Of a stretch of 64,000 nucleotides of DNA, positions 34,552-42,752 are shown piece after piece. A program made the position numbers and the translations under genes. Origin of the DNA: Clostridium_S neuense (GTDB lineage Bacteria; Bacillota; Clostridia; Clostridiales; Clostridiaceae). The notes under the pieces are model-generated. The model searched no databases and was not told where the DNA came from. It saw only the letters and a program-made list of their open reading frames with translations. The stretch's first letter is position 1. Every line of letters begins with the position of its first letter. Location: assembly GCF_045310695.1 (NCBI RefSeq), contig NZ_JBJIAA010000015.1, positions 97,475 through 161,474 of the forward strand, read 5' to 3'.

Positions 34552-34646
34552 AATTCCCCACTCCCACTGTACATCACTAGATATAGATAAACTAATTGAA
34601 AGTTTAAAATTAATACTATTAAATTCATTCCGACAAACTGGAAGTT

Positions 34647-34931
34647 GTGAAGTAACAATGCTTAGTCGCGTTAAAAAAATCCTATAAATCTAAGTGGTGA
34701 TTTTAAGCGAGTGCTTGCTCGAGGTATAGAAGGATAACGATCATATACGGGGTTTGGGATGTAATCCCATTATCCTTCTTTAACTTGTATTAGTCATCAT
34801 ATATTAGCCCAAGCCCCGTGTATGTTTACTCGCTTTGCTCAGACAGATTGAAATATCTAAGCATTTTACAATTTTTGAGCCAAGATTTATTAGAATTTTT
34901 TTAAATCGTTCCTTAAGCATTGTTACTTCAC
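34647..34931. repeat. palindromic repeat family copy D, with loop insertion
   Basis: A 285 bp element in the gap between the lipoprotein genes and suf. Both ends read GTGAAGTAACAATGCTTA inward and are followed by TTAAAAAAAT and ATAAATCT on each arm. The apex TTTCAATCTGTCTGAGC and AGCGAGT (minus strand) matches copies B and C. Unlike them, the loop is expanded by a G+C-richer segment (34705-34835) described separately. No gene overlaps this copy. Confidence 0.85.
34705..34835. ncRNA. candidate pseudoknotted RNA module inside repeat copy D
   Basis: An 8-bp stem, AAGCGAGT (34705-34712) with ACTCGCTT (34828-34835), closes the module. Inside, AGAAGGATAA (34728-34737) pairs perfectly with TTATCCTTCT (34770-34779). 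CATATACGGGGTTTGGG (34742-34758) pairs with CCCAAGCCCCGTGTATG (34808-34824): 17 pairs, two of them G-U if the plus strand is transcribed. The two helices interleave, so together they form a pseudoknot. A local hairpin GGGAT-GTA-ATCCC (34756-34768) competes with the long helix. Transcription is not demonstrated, and either strand could be used. Confidence 0.45.
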
Positions 34932-35088
34932 TCCCACGATAGTATGATGAATTTGATATTAGCAATTTCTATGTTTCAAGCTATCAATTTGTTTGTTGCT
35001 ATTTGTAATTTTTTACCATATAATCACTATACATTTCGCGCACGCAATTGTCAATATATCCCATAAAGTTTGTCCACGATAATAATTA

Positions 35089-35149
35089 TTGACAACATCT
35101 CTTTATAGCTATAAAATATAAATATAAAATCCGAGTTAAATAGTCGGGT
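35089..35149 (+). promoter_or_regulatory. suf promoter and candidate Rrf2/IscR-type operator
   Basis: TTGACA (35089-35094), a 17-base spacer and TAAAAT (35112-35117) form a good sigma-A promoter. Around the expected start site lies the imperfect dyad TCCGAGTTAAATAGTCGGGT (35130-35149), the size and shape of Rrf2-family (IscR-like) sites. A second half-site, TAGTCGGG, lies at 35270-35277. No Rrf2 gene is in the operon, so the regulator would be encoded elsewhere. The regulator assignment is inference. Confidence 0.6.
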
Positions 35150-35287
35150 TTAAAATTAGAAGTAAATACACAGCTTTAAGATATATGCTGGAATACTAAA
35201 ATTATTTCACAACATATAGTCTAGCTAATTTTAATATTTCAAATACTATATCTGTTATAGTTGTATTAATAGTCGGGAGTGAATTTA

Positions 35288-36034
35288 ATGTTAGAAAAAC
35301 TTTTAGAAATAAATGACATACACGCTGAAGCAGACAAAAAGGAAATACTTAAAGGTCTTAATTTAACAGTAAACAAAGGAGAAATTCATGTAATAATGGG
35401 CCCTAACGGAGCTGGAAAATCCACTCTTATGAATGTAATAATGGGTCATCCTAAATATAAAGTAACAAATGGCTCTATAGACTTCGAGGGCGAAAACATA
35501 ACTGAACTTAAAACCAATGAAAGAGCAAAAAAGGGGATATTTCTTTCCTTTCAAAATCCTGAAGAGGTTCCAGGAATAACTGTTGAAAGTTTACTTAGAA
35601 GTGCAAGAACAGAAAGCACTGGAAAGCCAATAAAGCTATTAGCTTTTAGAAGAGAATTAAAAGAAAAAATGGCTCTTTTAGAGATGAATGAAAGCTACGC
35701 CGAAAGATATCTAAATGTTGGTTTCTCAGGCGGTGAGAAAAAGAAAAATGAAATTATTCAAATGTTAATGATAAATCCAAAGCTTGCTATACTTGATGAA
35801 ACTGATTCTGGTCTTGATGTAGATGCAGTTAAAATAGTTTCCAAGGGAATAAGCGAATTCAAAAATGAAAATAATTCTATACTTATTATAACTCATAACA
35901 GCAAAATACTTCAGTACTTAAAGCCTGATTTCGTTCATGTACTTTTAGATGGGAAAATAGTAAAAACAGGAGACGCTTCCTTAATGAATGAAATAAACAC
36001 TAAAGGTTTTGCTTCATTTAGAGAAATGGTATAA
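35288..36034 (+). CDS. sufC: Fe-S cluster assembly ATPase SufC
   Basis: 248 aa from the ATG at 35288 with GGGAG nine bases before it (an in-frame GTG at 35279 overlaps that site). Walker A GPNGAGKST, signature FSGGEKKKNEI, Walker B LAILDETDSGLD and H-loop IITHNSKIL match SufC, including the family-specific EKKKNE. It is a soluble ABC ATPase that binds SufB and SufD and drives conformational change in the scaffold. First gene of sufCBDSU. Confidence 0.95.
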   Translation: MLEKLLEINDIHAEADKKEILKGLNLTVNKGEIHVIMGPNGAGKSTLMNVIMGHPKYKVTNGSIDFEGENITELKTNERAKKGIFLSFQNPEEVPGITVESLLRSARTESTGKPIKLLAFRRELKEKMALLEMNESYAERYLNVGFSGGEKKKNEIIQMLMINPKLAILDETDSGLDVDAVKIVSKGISEFKNENNSILIITHNSKILQYLKPDFVHVLLDGKIVKTGDASLMNEINTKGFASFREMV

Positions 36035-36047
36035 GGAGGCTTTACTT

Positions 36048-37454
36048 ATGAGTAATGAAAAAACTTACATAGAGGATCTCGAAAGAGGCGTCTATGATAT
36101 AAAGAATGAAGATAGATATAGCTATAAAGTAAATAAAGGGTTAACAGAAGATACAATTAAAAAGATATCAAAAGAAAAAGATGAACCACAGTGGATGCTT
36201 GATTTTAGACTAAAATCCCTAGAAACTTACAATAAAACAGCAATGCCAACTTGGGGTCCATCACTGGATGAACTTGATATGGATAATATAGTAACTTATG
36301 TAAGACCAGATACAGATATGAAGGGAAACTGGAAGGATGTCCCTGACGATATAAAAAACACTTTTGAACAGCTTGGAATACCACAGGCAGAAAGAGAATC
36401 TCTTGCAGGTGTTGGTGCACAGTATGATTCAGAAGTTGTTTATCACAGTATAAAAGAAGACTTAGTTAAACAAGGTGTAATATATACAGATATGGATTCT
36501 GCTATAAAGCAATATGAGGATATAGTTAAAGAATACTTCATGAAGCTCGTACCACCAAGTGATCATAAATTTGTAGCTCTTCACGGTGCTGTATGGTCTG
36601 GAGGTTCCTTTGTATATGTACCTGAAGGTATTGATGTGGATATACCTCTTCAATCCTATTTCAGACTTAATTCTCCTGGCGCAGGTCAATTTGAACATAC
36701 ACTTATAATAGTTGAAAAAGGAGCAAAGCTTCACTTTATAGAAGGCTGTTCTGCACCAAAGTACAACGTAACAAACCTTCATGCAGGATGTGTTGAACTT
36801 TATGTAAAAGAAAATGCTACTTTAAGATATTCAACTATAGAAAACTGGTCTAGAAACATGCTCAACTTAAACACAAAACGTGCTTTAGTTGAAAAAAATG
36901 GAACAATAGAATGGGTATCCGGATCATTTGGATCAAAAAAATCAATGCTTTATCCTATGAGTATATTGAAGGGTGAAGGTGCAAAATCCGAATTTACAGG
37001 AGTAACCTTTGCAGGTACTGGACAATTTTTAGATACGGGTACAAAGGTAGTTCACGCAGCTCCTTATACTTCATCTACTGTAAATTCAAAATCAATTTCA
37101 AAAGGCGATGGTACAGCAATTTATAGAGGTTCAGTTAAGGTTTTACCTTGTGCTCATCATTCAAAATCCACTGTTTCCTGTGAATCCTTAATGCTTGATG
37201 ATATATCACGTTCAGATACTATACCAGCACTTGATATATTAAACGACGAAGTAGATATAGGACACGAAGCAAAAATAGGAAGAATAAGCGATGATGCAAT
37301 ATTCTACCTAATGTCAAGAGGGATAAGTGAAGAAGAAGCAAGAGCTATGATAGTAAGAGGTTTTGTTGAACCTATATCAAAAGAACTTCCTCTTGAATAC
37401 GCAGTTGAAATGAATAATCTAATAAAGCTTGAGCTTAATGGAAACATAGGATAG
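36048..37454 (+). CDS. sufB: Fe-S cluster scaffold protein SufB
   Basis: 468 aa from the ATG at 36048, preceded by AAGGAGG; the open frame extends upstream into sufC without a site. It shows the SufB landmarks HGAVWSGGSFVYVPEGIDV, FEHTLIIVEKGAKLHFIEGCSAP and the C-terminal DDAIFYLMSRGISEEEARAMIVRGF. The right-handed beta-helix core builds the nascent cluster together with SufC and SufD. Length is normal. Cys in EGCSAP and later PCAHHSKSTVSCE are candidate sulfur-transfer and ligand residues known from the family. Confidence 0.96.
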   Translation: MSNEKTYIEDLERGVYDIKNEDRYSYKVNKGLTEDTIKKISKEKDEPQWMLDFRLKSLETYNKTAMPTWGPSLDELDMDNIVTYVRPDTDMKGNWKDVPDDIKNTFEQLGIPQAERESLAGVGAQYDSEVVYHSIKEDLVKQGVIYTDMDSAIKQYEDIVKEYFMKLVPPSDHKFVALHGAVWSGGSFVYVPEGIDVDIPLQSYFRLNSPGAGQFEHTLIIVEKGAKLHFIEGCSAPKYNVTNLHAGCVELYVKENATLRYSTIENWSRNMLNLNTKRALVEKNGTIEWVSGSFGSKKSMLYPMSILKGEGAKSEFTGVTFAGTGQFLDTGTKVVHAAPYTSSTVNSKSISKGDGTAIYRGSVKVLPCAHHSKSTVSCESLMLDDISRSDTIPALDILNDEVDIGHEAKIGRISDDAIFYLMSRGISEEEARAMIVRGFVEPISKELPLEYAVEMNNLIKLELNGNIG

Positions 37455-37468
37455 GTGGTGATATAGTT

Positions 37469-38560
37469 ATGAATAATACTTTAAATAAAATAAACAACAT
37501 TCCAATGAGAACCTGGAGATGGCTTGGCGTAAACAATATAACTATTGATAGAACCTTACCAGAACCAAAAGAATATACTTTAAGTATAACGGATGAATTA
37601 GAAAACAGTGAAGTAAAGGTAGAACTAATGAAAAAAGATACTTCATCAAAATTTCTTCCTTCAAACTATGAAGGTTTAAATGAAGCTTCACTAGAACAAT
37701 GCAAAAACAATTACAATACAGGCATTTACGTAAACTCCATTATAGATAGGAAAGCGACCAAACCTGTATTTATAAATTACAATGCAGATGAAAAAAATGA
37801 TCTAATAATAGATAATAATTTGATAATAGCTGAAGAAAACAGCGAAGTAACAGTAGTTATAAACTACAGTTCACAAACATCTGCTTTTCACAACGGACTT
37901 ACTCAGGTTTATGCAAAAAAAGGCTCAATCGTAAATTTAATAAAAATACAGGAACTTTCAGATAACAGCATACATCTTGATGCAAATGTAGCTAAAGTAG
38001 AAGACAATGCTGTTGTAAATTATGTAGAAGTAAATTTAGGCAGCCTATTTAATGTTACAAATTACAGAGCAGACTTAAACGGCTATAAAAGCAATGGAAA
38101 TATACATTCAATATACTTAGGTGACAAAGAGAGAGACATAGATATTAACTATCTTATAAATCATTATGGTAAAGAAACCAAAAGTAACATAGAAGCAAGA
38201 GGCGCTCTTCTTGATGAAAGTAAAAAAGTATTTAAAGGAACTCTTGACTTTAAAAAAGGCTCTGTTAAATCAAAGGGTCAGGAAGAAGAATATACTGTTC
38301 TTTTAAGTCCTAATGTAAAAAATAGATCTGTTCCAATACTCCTTTGTACAGAAGAAGATGTTGATGGTCAGCATGCAGCAAGTGCTGGAAGAATAGATGA
38401 AAATAGATTGTTTTATATAATGAGTAGAGGGTTTAGTGAAGCTGAAGCAAAAAAACTTATTATAGAAGCTGCTTTTAATCCTATAATAGATAAAATTCCT
38501 TCAGATGAATTGAAATCCAATATTTCTAACAGTATTAGGAGGAAACTTTCAGATGAATAA
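37469..38560 (+). CDS. sufD: Fe-S cluster assembly protein SufD
   Basis: 363 aa SufB homologue that completes the SufBC2D complex. The C-terminal signature CTEEDVDGQHAASAGRIDEN with RLFYIMSRGFSEAEAKKLII is diagnostic. The N-terminal half is shorter and more divergent than in E. coli SufD (about 420 aa), typical for clostridia. AGGTGGTGA precedes the ATG. The 3' end overlaps the sufS start by 8 bases. Confidence 0.93.
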   Translation: MNNTLNKINNIPMRTWRWLGVNNITIDRTLPEPKEYTLSITDELENSEVKVELMKKDTSSKFLPSNYEGLNEASLEQCKNNYNTGIYVNSIIDRKATKPVFINYNADEKNDLIIDNNLIIAEENSEVTVVINYSSQTSAFHNGLTQVYAKKGSIVNLIKIQELSDNSIHLDANVAKVEDNAVVNYVEVNLGSLFNVTNYRADLNGYKSNGNIHSIYLGDKERDIDINYLINHYGKETKSNIEARGALLDESKKVFKGTLDFKKGSVKSKGQEEEYTVLLSPNVKNRSVPILLCTEEDVDGQHAASAGRIDENRLFYIMSRGFSEAEAKKLIIEAAFNPIIDKIPSDELKSNISNSIRRKLSDE

Positions 38561-39776
38561 ATATATAGAAGATTTCCCAACATTAAATCAGGAATTTAAC
38601 GGACATAAATTTGTATATTTAGACAATGCAGCAACTACTCAAAAGCCTGTCTCAGTTATAAATGCTGTTAATGAATACTATAGACAAAATAATGCTAATC
38701 CTCATAGAGGTGCTTATGCTTTAAGCGTAAAGGCAACAGAACTTTACGAAAATACTAGAGAAGTTGTAAAAGACTTTATAGGCGCAGAAAAAAGCAAAGA
38801 AATAATATTTGTAAAAAATGTTACAGAAGGCCTAAATCTTATAGCTTATTCCTATGGACTTACTTTTTTAGAACCCGGAGATGAAATTGTAATTTCCATA
38901 GCAGAGCATCATTCAAATTTAGTTCCATGGCAGCAGGTAGCTATGGCTAAAGGTGCAGTACTCAAATATTTGTATATAAACGATGAGGGCATAATTCCAA
39001 AGGAAGAAATTGAAAGTGTAATAACACCAAAAACAAAAATAGTTTCTGTAACTCAAGTTTCAAACGTACTTGGTACAATAAACCCTGTTAAAGATGTAAT
39101 AAAAAAAGCACATAGTGTTGGCGCTATCGCTATAGTAGATATGGCTCAAAGCGTTCCTCATATGAAAGTTAATGTTAAAGATTTAGATGCTGATTTTGCA
39201 GCTTTTTCAGGTCATAAAATGCTTGCTCCTATGGGAATAGGTGTAGTATATGGAAAAGAAGCCTTGCTTGAAAAAATGCCTCCTTTCCTTTGTGGTGGAG
39301 ACATGATAGAATACGTATGGGAACAAGAAACTACTTTTGCTGAAGTTCCTCATAAATTCGAAGCTGGTACTCAAAATGTCGGTGGCGCAGTTGGACTTAC
39401 AGCAGCCATCGAATATATAAACAAAGTTGGTATTGATAATATAGAAGCTATAGAAAAAGAGCTAACTAGCTATGCTCTTGAAAACTTAAGTGAAATACCT
39501 CATGTTACAATTTATGGAACAAAAGATATCACTAAAAAAGCAGGTGTAATATCCTTTAATATAGATGACGTTCATCCACACGATGTTGCTACAATACTAG
39601 ATTCATATGGCATAGGTATTAGAACAGGTCATCACTGTGCAAATCCTCTTATGAGATACATGGGAGTAAATGCAACCTGCAGGGCAAGCTTTTATCTTTA
39701 CAATACCAAGGAAGACATCGATGCCTTAGCTTACGGATTAAAAAATACAAGGAAGTGGTTAGGCTATGGATCTTAA
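38553..39776 (+). CDS. sufS: cysteine desulfurase SufS
   Basis: 407 aa PLP enzyme that releases sulfur from cysteine as a persulfide. The PLP lysine is in FSGHKMLAPMGIG, the catalytic cysteine in RTGHHCANPLMRYMG, and the substrate-binding VSNVLGTINPV and AEHHSNLVPWQ motifs are those of group II (SufS-type) desulfurases. The RBS AGGAGG is inside the end of sufD, and the gene overlaps sufU by 11 bases, so expression is tightly coupled. Confidence 0.95.
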   Translation: MNKYIEDFPTLNQEFNGHKFVYLDNAATTQKPVSVINAVNEYYRQNNANPHRGAYALSVKATELYENTREVVKDFIGAEKSKEIIFVKNVTEGLNLIAYSYGLTFLEPGDEIVISIAEHHSNLVPWQQVAMAKGAVLKYLYINDEGIIPKEEIESVITPKTKIVSVTQVSNVLGTINPVKDVIKKAHSVGAIAIVDMAQSVPHMKVNVKDLDADFAAFSGHKMLAPMGIGVVYGKEALLEKMPPFLCGGDMIEYVWEQETTFAEVPHKFEAGTQNVGGAVGLTAAIEYINKVGIDNIEAIEKELTSYALENLSEIPHVTIYGTKDITKKAGVISFNIDDVHPHDVATILDSYGIGIRTGHHCANPLMRYMGVNATCRASFYLYNTKEDIDALAYGLKNTRKWLGYGS

Positions 39777-40206
39777 TTCCATATATACTGAAATAATAAC
39801 AGAGCACAATGCTTCAAAGCATAATAAGCATGAGCTTGAAGGTGCAAATATAGTTGAAAATGGTCATAATCCAAGCTGTGGAGATGAAATTACTCTTCAG
39901 TTAAAAATAAAAGATAACATAATTGAAGATGCCTCATTTACTGGCATTGGATGTGCTATTTCTCAAGCTTCCACTTCAATAATGATTGACCTTATAAAGG
40001 GTAAAACTGTTGAAGAAGCAAAAGAACTTGCTCATACTTTTATTGGAATGATCAAAAGAGAAATAACAGATGACAAAGAACTTGAAGTGCTTGAAGATGC
40101 TTTAGCCTTTAAAAATGTTTCAAACATGCCTGCTCGTGTAAAATGTGCAGTACTTGCATGGCATACACTTGATGAAGCAACGACAAGCAGCAATAGTGAT
40201 AAATAA
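39766..40206 (+). CDS. sufU: SufU, zinc-dependent sulfurtransferase partner of SufS
   Basis: 146 aa IscU-like protein. The three metal/sulfur cysteines are in NPSCGDE, TGIGCAISQAS and VKCAVLAWH, with the Asp two residues after the first cysteine, as in SufU. The 18-20 residue insertion between the second and third cysteines (KGKTVEEAKELAHTFIGMIKREI region) distinguishes SufU from IscU. In Firmicutes SufU accepts persulfide from SufS through a zinc site. Last gene of the operon, followed by the perfect palindrome at 40238. Confidence 0.94.
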   Translation: MDLNSIYTEIITEHNASKHNKHELEGANIVENGHNPSCGDEITLQLKIKDNIIEDASFTGIGCAISQASTSIMIDLIKGKTVEEAKELAHTFIGMIKREITDDKELEVLEDALAFKNVSNMPARVKCAVLAWHTLDEATTSSNSDK

Positions 40207-40237
40207 AAAGTTAATGATGCTTTAAATTCTTTACCTA

Positions 40238-40285
40238 AAAATAGCGTACGCAGATTTGTTTAAACAAATCTGCGTACGCTATTTT
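40238..40285. terminator. perfect 48-bp palindrome, suf operon terminator
   Basis: Two 24-base arms, the left running AAAATAGCGTACGCAGATTT then GTTT, are exactly complementary with no loop. The A/T ends give U-runs on either strand, so it can end the suf transcript and also manO from the other side. The core CGTACGCAGATTTGTTTAAA closely resembles the NRPS terminator at 54739-54784. Confidence 0.8.
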
Positions 40286-40455
40286 AACTACTCCCCATTA
40301 ATTGACGCATGCAAGCCGCCCCATGAATTTTGTATTACTATATATATTTCATATTTGCATGAATATAAAGCCTTTACTAAATTATTTTATTATACCAATT
40401 ATAAAATCCTTCAATATCAATACTTATAAAACTCATTAAGTGATAAAATTGTTGA

Positions 40456-40830
40456 TTAATTCTTTTTAAACTTTGATTTGACCGCTCTTTTTATAACATC
40501 AAAAAAACTTAATGATTGAACCATACGATTTGTATCAACATATTCTCGAATAGCACGAAGTACTTTTTTTGCATCTTTAGAAGCAAAAGTATAAGTACCA
40601 TTTTTCTTTGTCTTAATTGCATATCGTGGAATCCACTTTCCTTTTAGCATTACAGACGCAATAACATAATCAACCTCTTTCCAAGGGATTTGAATAAATT
40701 TACGAGAATCACGGGAATTATAGAATTCAAAACCTTTGTCACCAATCATTATTTTTCCATAATCTGCAATCCCTGTAAAGGCTGTTGAATCCATTACTAA
40801 ATCCACCTTTGTATTTAGTGATTGAACCAT
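40456..40830 (-). CDS. manO: DUF956 family protein (ManO), PTS-associated
   Basis: 124 aa. The sequence begins MVQSLNTKVDLVMDSTAFTG, continues ADYGKIMIGDKGFEFYN, RKFIQIPWKEVDYVIASVM and RYAIKTKKNGTYTFASKD, matching the DUF956/ManO family found at the 3' end of mannose PTS operons. In some lactic acid bacteria ManO is reported as a regulator of the man operon. The predicted fold is PH-like, with no clear DNA-binding helix. GAGGT precedes the ATG. It follows the IID gene after a hairpin at 40933-40964 that may reduce its expression. Confidence 0.85.
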   Translation of the reverse strand: MVQSLNTKVDLVMDSTAFTGIADYGKIMIGDKGFEFYNSRDSRKFIQIPWKEVDYVIASVMLKGKWIPRYAIKTKKNGTYTFASKDAKKVLRAIREYVDTNRMVQSLSFFDVIKRAVKSKFKKN

Positions 40831-40932
40831 ACGAGCTACCTCTTTTCTATTTATAGATAGACATCTTTATTTTTATTATATATTTTTTATTTATTTCTAT
40901 CAAGCAGACAATGTTTTATGATTAGCAAAAGC

Positions 40933-40964
40933 CTAGGCTAACTAAAAATATTATATTAGCCTAG
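40933..40964 (-). terminator. hairpin between PTS IID and manO genes
   Basis: CTAGGCTAA (40933-40941) and TTAGCCTAG (40956-40964) form a perfect 9-bp stem with a 14-base loop. On the minus strand it is followed by GCTTTTGC, a weak U-tract, so it may act as a partial terminator or as an mRNA-stabilising hairpin within the operon. Confidence 0.5.
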
Positions 40965-40978
40965 ACTTAGTGAAAATA

Positions 40979-41890
40979 TTACATTAAACCAATTACGTGG
41001 AAAACAACACCGATTACAAATAATCCAAGGATAATTATAATTGGAGATACTTTCTTTTTAAGAAGCCACATACAAATAAATGTAATTAATAATCCTGCAA
41101 GTCCAGGAATCAATGAATCCAAATTGCCTTGAAGCGTTGTAACTTTTTTATCAGTTAATGACAAACCAGCTGCTTGCTGCAACAAAGCTTGTTTAATACC
41201 ATTTGCTCCAGCAGGAAGTTTACTCCAATCAATAAAGGCACCCTTAGCATACGGAGCAGATGATATTATAGGTGTAAATTTAACAGATACCCATCTATTA
41301 ACTAATGACCCCAAAATGAACATACCAAGGATGGATGCTCCTTTTGTAACATCTTGTAGTAAACCACCTGATAAATCATCAGTAATATGCGATCCTGCTT
41401 TATAACCAAACTCTTGTGTATACCACATAAATGCTATACGGATTGCATTCCAAGCAATGAAATAGATAATTGGTCCAAGAATGTTACCAGTCAAAGCAAG
41501 AGAAGCAGCTAGTGCACCTATAATCGGCTTAACAGTAAACCAGAACACTGGATCTCCAATACCTGCTAAAGGTCCCATCATACCAACTTTAACACCTTGA
41601 ACGGTTACATCATCAATTGGTGCACCGTTCGCACGTTCCTCTTCCAAAGCTAATGTTACACCAATGATTGGCGAAGCTAAGTATGGGTGAGTATTAAAGA
41701 ACTCCAAGTGACGTTTTAATGCAGCTGCTCTATCTTCTTTAGTCTTATATAATTTCTTGAGTGCTGGAATGAGTGCAAAAGCCCAACCACCATTTTGCAT
41801 TCTTTCATAGTTCCATGAACCTTGAATGAAAGTTGAACGCCAACAAACAGACATACGGTCTTTTTTCGTTAATTTTATTTTCTTTTCCAT
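40979..41890 (-). CDS. PTS system mannose/fructose/sorbose family IID component
   Basis: 303 aa from the ATG at 41890, with GGGGGAG nine bases before it (an upstream ATG at 41923 overlaps the IIC gene end). The start KLTKKDRMSVCWRSTFIQGSWNYERMQNGGW is diagnostic for IID of the mannose PTS family, as are ANGAPIDDVTVQGVKVGMMGPLAGIGDPVFW and the C-terminal membrane helices. With IIC it forms the membrane channel for the sugar. The sugar may be mannose, glucose, fructose or a related hexose; sequence alone does not say which. Confidence 0.94.
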   Translation of the reverse strand: MEKKIKLTKKDRMSVCWRSTFIQGSWNYERMQNGGWAFALIPALKKLYKTKEDRAAALKRHLEFFNTHPYLASPIIGVTLALEEERANGAPIDDVTVQGVKVGMMGPLAGIGDPVFWFTVKPIIGALAASLALTGNILGPIIYFIAWNAIRIAFMWYTQEFGYKAGSHITDDLSGGLLQDVTKGASILGMFILGSLVNRWVSVKFTPIISSAPYAKGAFIDWSKLPAGANGIKQALLQQAAGLSLTDKKVTTLQGNLDSLIPGLAGLLITFICMWLLKKKVSPIIIILGLFVIGVVFHVIGLM

Positions 41891-41909
41891 CTTCTTATTC
41901 TCCCCCTTC

Positions 41910-42716
41910 TTAGTATTTATCAATAAGATCGCCTAACGGATCACCAGTATTTGAGATTCCACCATTACCTGAACCGCCTTTTTTACTAAGTACTAAGTAA
42001 ATAAGAGCTATAGATGTACCAATTATGCCTAGTCCAATAAGTGTAATTTGTGAAATGGTTGCTAACACAAAACCTATTGCAAAGAATGGCCATACTTCTT
42101 TTGTAGCCATCATATTGATTACCATTGCATAACCAACAGCTACAACCATTCCACCGCTTATTGCTAAACCATCTGTTAACCAAGTAGGCATAAGTCCAAG
42201 CATTGTACGAATACGACCAGCACCAAGTGCTAAGATCATTACTGCTGGAATTACACAACGTAGAGCATGCATACAAATAGAAATAATATGCCACATTTCA
42301 ATTTTTCTCATATTTCCTTCTTCAGCAGCAGCATCCATAAGATGTATAATGATTACACCGATTGTACGACAAATAGTTTGTAATATTAGCCCTGCAACTG
42401 CTAGTGGAACAGCAATTGCAACAGCTGAGGGAACACCTGCTCTGCCCTGTCCTCCAAGAACTAGAATAATTGCGGATGCAACAGATGCTATTGCTGCATC
42501 TGGTGCTACAGCAGCACCAATATTTGCCCAACCTAAGGCAATCATTTCAAGACTACCACCTAAGATTAAACATGGTAATAAGTTACCTGTGACTAAGCCA
42601 ATTAACGTGCAAGCAATTATTGGTTGGTGAAAATGGAATTCATCCAAAATACCTTCCATACCAGCTAGAAATGCTACGAAAACGACTAATATGATTTGAA
42701 TTATATTTAAACTCAC
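41910..42716 (-). CDS. PTS system mannose/fructose/sorbose family IIC component
   Basis: 268 aa, GTG start with AGGGGG upstream. About eight hydrophobic segments, with family motifs FLAGMEGILDEFHFHQPIIACTLIGLVTG near the start and GGSLEMIALGWANIGAAVAPDAA. Together with IID it binds and translocates the sugar. It ends 19 bases before the IID start. Its C-terminal tail GGSGNGGISNTGDPLGDLIDKY is typical of ManM/LevF proteins. Confidence 0.94.
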   Translation of the reverse strand: MSLNIIQIILVVFVAFLAGMEGILDEFHFHQPIIACTLIGLVTGNLLPCLILGGSLEMIALGWANIGAAVAPDAAIASVASAIILVLGGQGRAGVPSAVAIAVPLAVAGLILQTICRTIGVIIIHLMDAAAEEGNMRKIEMWHIISICMHALRCVIPAVMILALGAGRIRTMLGLMPTWLTDGLAISGGMVVAVGYAMVINMMATKEVWPFFAIGFVLATISQITLIGLGIIGTSIALIYLVLSKKGGSGNGGISNTGDPLGDLIDKY

Positions 42717-42752
42717 GGTTATAAACCCCCTTTTTTTATTTGAATAGTTAAA

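Noticed and set aside
1749..34931. CRISPR arrays or insertion sequences at the palindromes
   Set aside because: There is no regular repeat-spacer spacing, no cas or transposase gene and no clear target-site duplications; they are single hairpin elements.
41986..42531. Ser/Cys/Tyr-rich minus-strand open frames within the PTS IIC gene
   Set aside because: They are out-of-frame shadows of the highly hydrophobic IIC coding sequence; composition and lack of start sites argue against translation.
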